DNA of 6,063 nucleotides from JADDRA01 sp051005375 (GTDB lineage: Bacteria; Actinomycetota; Acidimicrobiia; Acidimicrobiales; CADCSY01). Below are positions 4,827 to 6,063 of this stretch, piece by piece. The stretch covers positions 1 to 6,063 of the forward strand of contig JBPCJK010000136.1 in NCBI GenBank assembly GCA_051005375.1, written 5' to 3'. A program made the translations under genes and the position numbers. The notes below the pieces were generated by a model that worked only from the letters and a program-made list of their open reading frames with translations, was not told where the DNA came from and ran no database searches. Numbering within the stretch: the first letter of the stretch is position 1; each line of letters opens with the position of its first letter.

Positions 4827-5105
4827 AACGACGGAAACCTGCTCGGCTACCTCTTCGGCTTGGCGGTGGTGGGCCTGATCGTGGGAGCGATCGCCCGCCT
4901 CCTGGTACCCGGTCGCAACCCCCTCGGTTGCCTGGGAACCATCCTCGCCGGAGTGGCCGGTTCCTTCCTGGCCGGACTGGTGGGCCGGCTGGTCCTCGGG
5001 CGCGGGTACACCCCAGGGTGGATCGCCTCCGTGCTGGGGGCCGTGGTGGTGGTCTACCTGGTGAGCCGGTACGGCCGACGGCGTCCACCCCGGCCGTACT
5101 ACTGA
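4824..5105 (+). CDS. GlsB/YeaQ/YmgE-type small membrane protein, copy 1
   Basis: A 93-residue protein with three predicted membrane helices: about 6-27 (with GLIVGAIARLLVPG at 17-30), about 36-57 (TILAGVAGSFLAGLVG) and about 63-81 (PGWIASVLGAVVVVYLV). It ends in a basic tail with RYGRRRP. The GxxxG-rich pattern and the segment before P-G-x-N-P-x-G are typical of the transglycosylase-associated (YeaQ/YmgE) family. These are small glycine-rich inner-membrane proteins linked to general stress response and of unknown biochemical activity. The start is GTG 4824, chosen from the -10 spacing; longer in-frame versions lack a promoter or ribosome site. Another family member follows 43 bases downstream. 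The two could form a hetero-oligomer or be a recent duplication. The family call is secure, the function is not. Confidence 0.85.
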   Translation: MNDGNLLGYLFGLAVVGLIVGAIARLLVPGRNPLGCLGTILAGVAGSFLAGLVGRLVLGRGYTPGWIASVLGAVVVVYLVSRYGRRRPPRPYY

Positions 5106-5137
5106 CCCATCTGACCCATCCCGGCCCGCCTTCGGGC
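5102..5137. repeat. 9-bp tandem duplication and small hairpin between the YeaQ-like genes
   Basis: CTGACCCAT occurs twice back to back (5102-5110, 5111-5119), the first copy including the stop codon of gene 1. After it GCCCG (5124-5128) and CGGGC (5133-5137) form a 5-bp stem with a CCTT loop. The hairpin could end or slow transcription from gene 1 and abuts the -10-like element of gene 2. Confidence 0.5.
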
Positions 5138-5148
5138 AGGATGTGTGC
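5137..5148 (+). promoter_or_regulatory. Putative -10 for leaderless second YeaQ-like gene
   Basis: CAGGAT (5137-5142) has A and T at the two most conserved -10 positions and is 6 bases before ATG 5149. No ribosome binding site is seen. The gene could also be co-transcribed from the upstream copy. Confidence 0.35.
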
Positions 5149-5406
5149 ATGGGAATCCTCGCCTACCTCCTCTTACTCGTCTTCCAGGGCCTGATCGTGG
5201 GGGCACTGGGTCGCCTGGCCATTCCCGGTCCCAACCCCATGAGCATCGGCACCACCATCCTGGTGGGCATCGGAGGGTCGTTCCTCGGCGGGCTGGTCGG
5301 CCTCCTCATCGGAGGTCGGGGGTTCGGGTTCATCCTGGGCGTGCTCGGCGCCGCCCTCATCGTCTACCTCCTCCAGCGGAACAGGGGAGGCAGGCCCATC
5401 CGCTAG
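5149..5406 (+). CDS. GlsB/YeaQ/YmgE-type small membrane protein, copy 2
   Basis: An 85-residue paralogue of the preceding gene. Shared features in the same order are GLIVGAxxRLxxPGxNP (residues 15-31), TILxGxxGSFLxGLVGxL (36-53), GRGF/Y, and a final helix VLGAALIVYLL (64-74) with a short basic tail (RNRGGRPIR). Three membrane helices are predicted, with a very short cytoplasmic N-terminus. The family is the transglycosylase-associated, stress-response membrane protein group; the molecular role is unknown. ATG 5149 was preferred to the in-frame GTG 5143 because it gives the 6-base spacing to CAGGAT and a natural start just before the first helix. It differs from copy 1 in lacking the Gly-Cys-Leu segment after NP and in a smaller loop before the third helix. 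Confidence 0.87.
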   Translation: MGILAYLLLLVFQGLIVGALGRLAIPGPNPMSIGTTILVGIGGSFLGGLVGLLIGGRGFGFILGVLGAALIVYLLQRNRGGRPIR

Positions 5407-5455
5407 GACCTCGAGAGCGGCGTCTTTGTTCACGACCCCGGACATGGGGGGCCGG

Positions 5456-5470
5456 TAACCTCTCCCTCTG
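5456..5470 (+). promoter_or_regulatory. Possible -10 upstream of the DUF5317-like gene
   Basis: TAACCT (5456-5461) fits TAnnnT and is 9 bases before GTG 5471, slightly longer than the 6-7 bases at the neighbouring genes. It may give a leaderless or nearly leaderless message. The 64-base gap holds no other clear signal. Confidence 0.3.
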
Positions 5471-6063
5471 GTGCGTCTGAGCCTCCTCGCCGTGCTCGCC
5501 GGTGCGGCGCTTGCCATCGCCCTCGGAGGACGGCCCCGGTACCTGCCGAGCCGACGTCTGCGCCTGGCGTCGCTTCCCTTCCTCGCCGTGGTCCTGTACT
5601 GGGTCCCCCAGTTGGTCGGGGCTTTCCGGACGGCCGGCGTCGCCCTGGTGCTGTGCTCCTACGCCGCCCTCCTCGCCTTCGCCGTCGCCAACCTCCGGCT
5701 GGTGGGCATGGCCGTGGTCCTCGCCGGCCTCGGCTGCAACGCTACCGTCATCCTCGCCAACCAGGGCATGCCCGTCGACGCCGCCGCCGTGGTCGCCAGC
5801 GGCCTGGCTCGGCCTGACGACATCTCCACCCTCGACCTCGGGTCGGCCCGGAAGTGGCGGGAACCGACCGACGACCTCAGCGTGCTGGGCGACATCATCC
5901 CGGTGCCGGCCTTGAGCGAGGTGGTCTCCTTCGGGGACCTCATCCTGGCCTTCGGCTTGGCCGACGTGGCCTTCCGCCTGCTGGGGCCAGCCAGGAGCAG
6001 AGGCGAAAAACAACACCAGGAGGACCGGGCTCACCGGGGTCGCAGCGGGTCACGCGAACGCAG
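5471..6063 (+). CDS. DUF5317-like integral membrane protein, 3' end outside window
   Basis: An open frame of 197 codons from GTG 5471 to the window edge, with no stop. Predicted helices lie at about 3-19, 36-52, 55-73, 77-96 and 150-171, with a loop between the last two. Two segments look conserved: CNATVILANQGMPV (89-102) just after the fourth helix, and LGDIIPVP with VVSFGDLILAFG (139-162) leading into the last helix. These are the hallmarks I recall for DUF5317, an actinobacterial membrane family of unknown function. After residue 173 the chain is a polar, Arg-rich cytoplasmic-type tail, so the gene is probably nearly complete and ends a little past the edge. No catalytic motif is visible. 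The start is the first GTG after the upstream TAACCT; no ribosome binding site is present. Confidence 0.75.
   Translation, partial: MRLSLLAVLAGAALAIALGGRPRYLPSRRLRLASLPFLAVVLYWVPQLVGAFRTAGVALVLCSYAALLAFAVANLRLVGMAVVLAGLGCNATVILANQGMPVDAAAVVASGLARPDDISTLDLGSARKWREPTDDLSVLGDIIPVPALSEVVSFGDLILAFGLADVAFRLLGPARSRGEKQHQEDRAHRGRSGSRER

Noticed and set aside
4560..5150. Minus-strand open frame covering the gap and the first YeaQ-like gene, considered as a gene driven by the mirrored promoter
   Set aside because: The mirrored site lacks the -10 A and has GTT instead of GTG, and the translation resembles no family and no copy of YeaQ.

Overview
The window looks like a chromosomal piece of a high-GC actinobacterium. 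I would guess class Acidimicrobiia or a relative. The reasons are strong G/C preference at third codon positions, a class E sortase, a membrane protein resembling the DUF5317 family, a VapC of the type common in mycobacteria, and a run of genes whose start codon sits 6-7 bases after a -10-like hexamer with no Shine-Dalgarno sequence (leaderless style). The lineage is an inference; no rRNA or marker gene is present.

Layout. Positions 1-789 (minus strand) hold a CcmA-like ABC ATPase, open at the left edge. Its C-terminus runs into a perfect 15-bp tandem repeat encoding (QPTEP)n, so the window edge lies inside the repeat. Diverging from it is a class E sortase (860-1744, possibly starting at 788). 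It converges on a NagZ-like family 3 glycoside hydrolase lipoprotein (1824-3005, minus). Diverging from that lipoprotein is a VapB-VapC toxin-antitoxin pair (3081-3311 and 3308-3784), with a compact palindromic site between the two transcription units. Next come a classical short-chain dehydrogenase/reductase (3857-4630), two tandem paralogous small GlsB/YeaQ/YmgE-type membrane proteins (4824-5105 and 5149-5406), and a DUF5317-like membrane protein (5471 to the right edge, incomplete).

How the genes relate. The sortase and the NagZ-like enzyme both act on the cell envelope outside the membrane, but they are convergent and so not an operon. The vapBC pair is a self-contained module. The rightward genes from 3857 on each appear to have their own promoter. 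I see no defence island, CRISPR array, transposase, tRNA or rRNA, and no convincing new multi-gene system.

The most interesting signals are at small scale. One is an imperfect inverted duplication (4716-4826) that mirrors the promoter and start of the first YeaQ-like gene, with the key -10 and start-codon bases changed. Another is the expanding pentapeptide tail on the ABC ATPase. A third is a self-complementary extended -10 between the hydrolase and vapB that could fire both ways. The last is a second 15-bp in-frame repeat that builds the hydrolase signal peptide.
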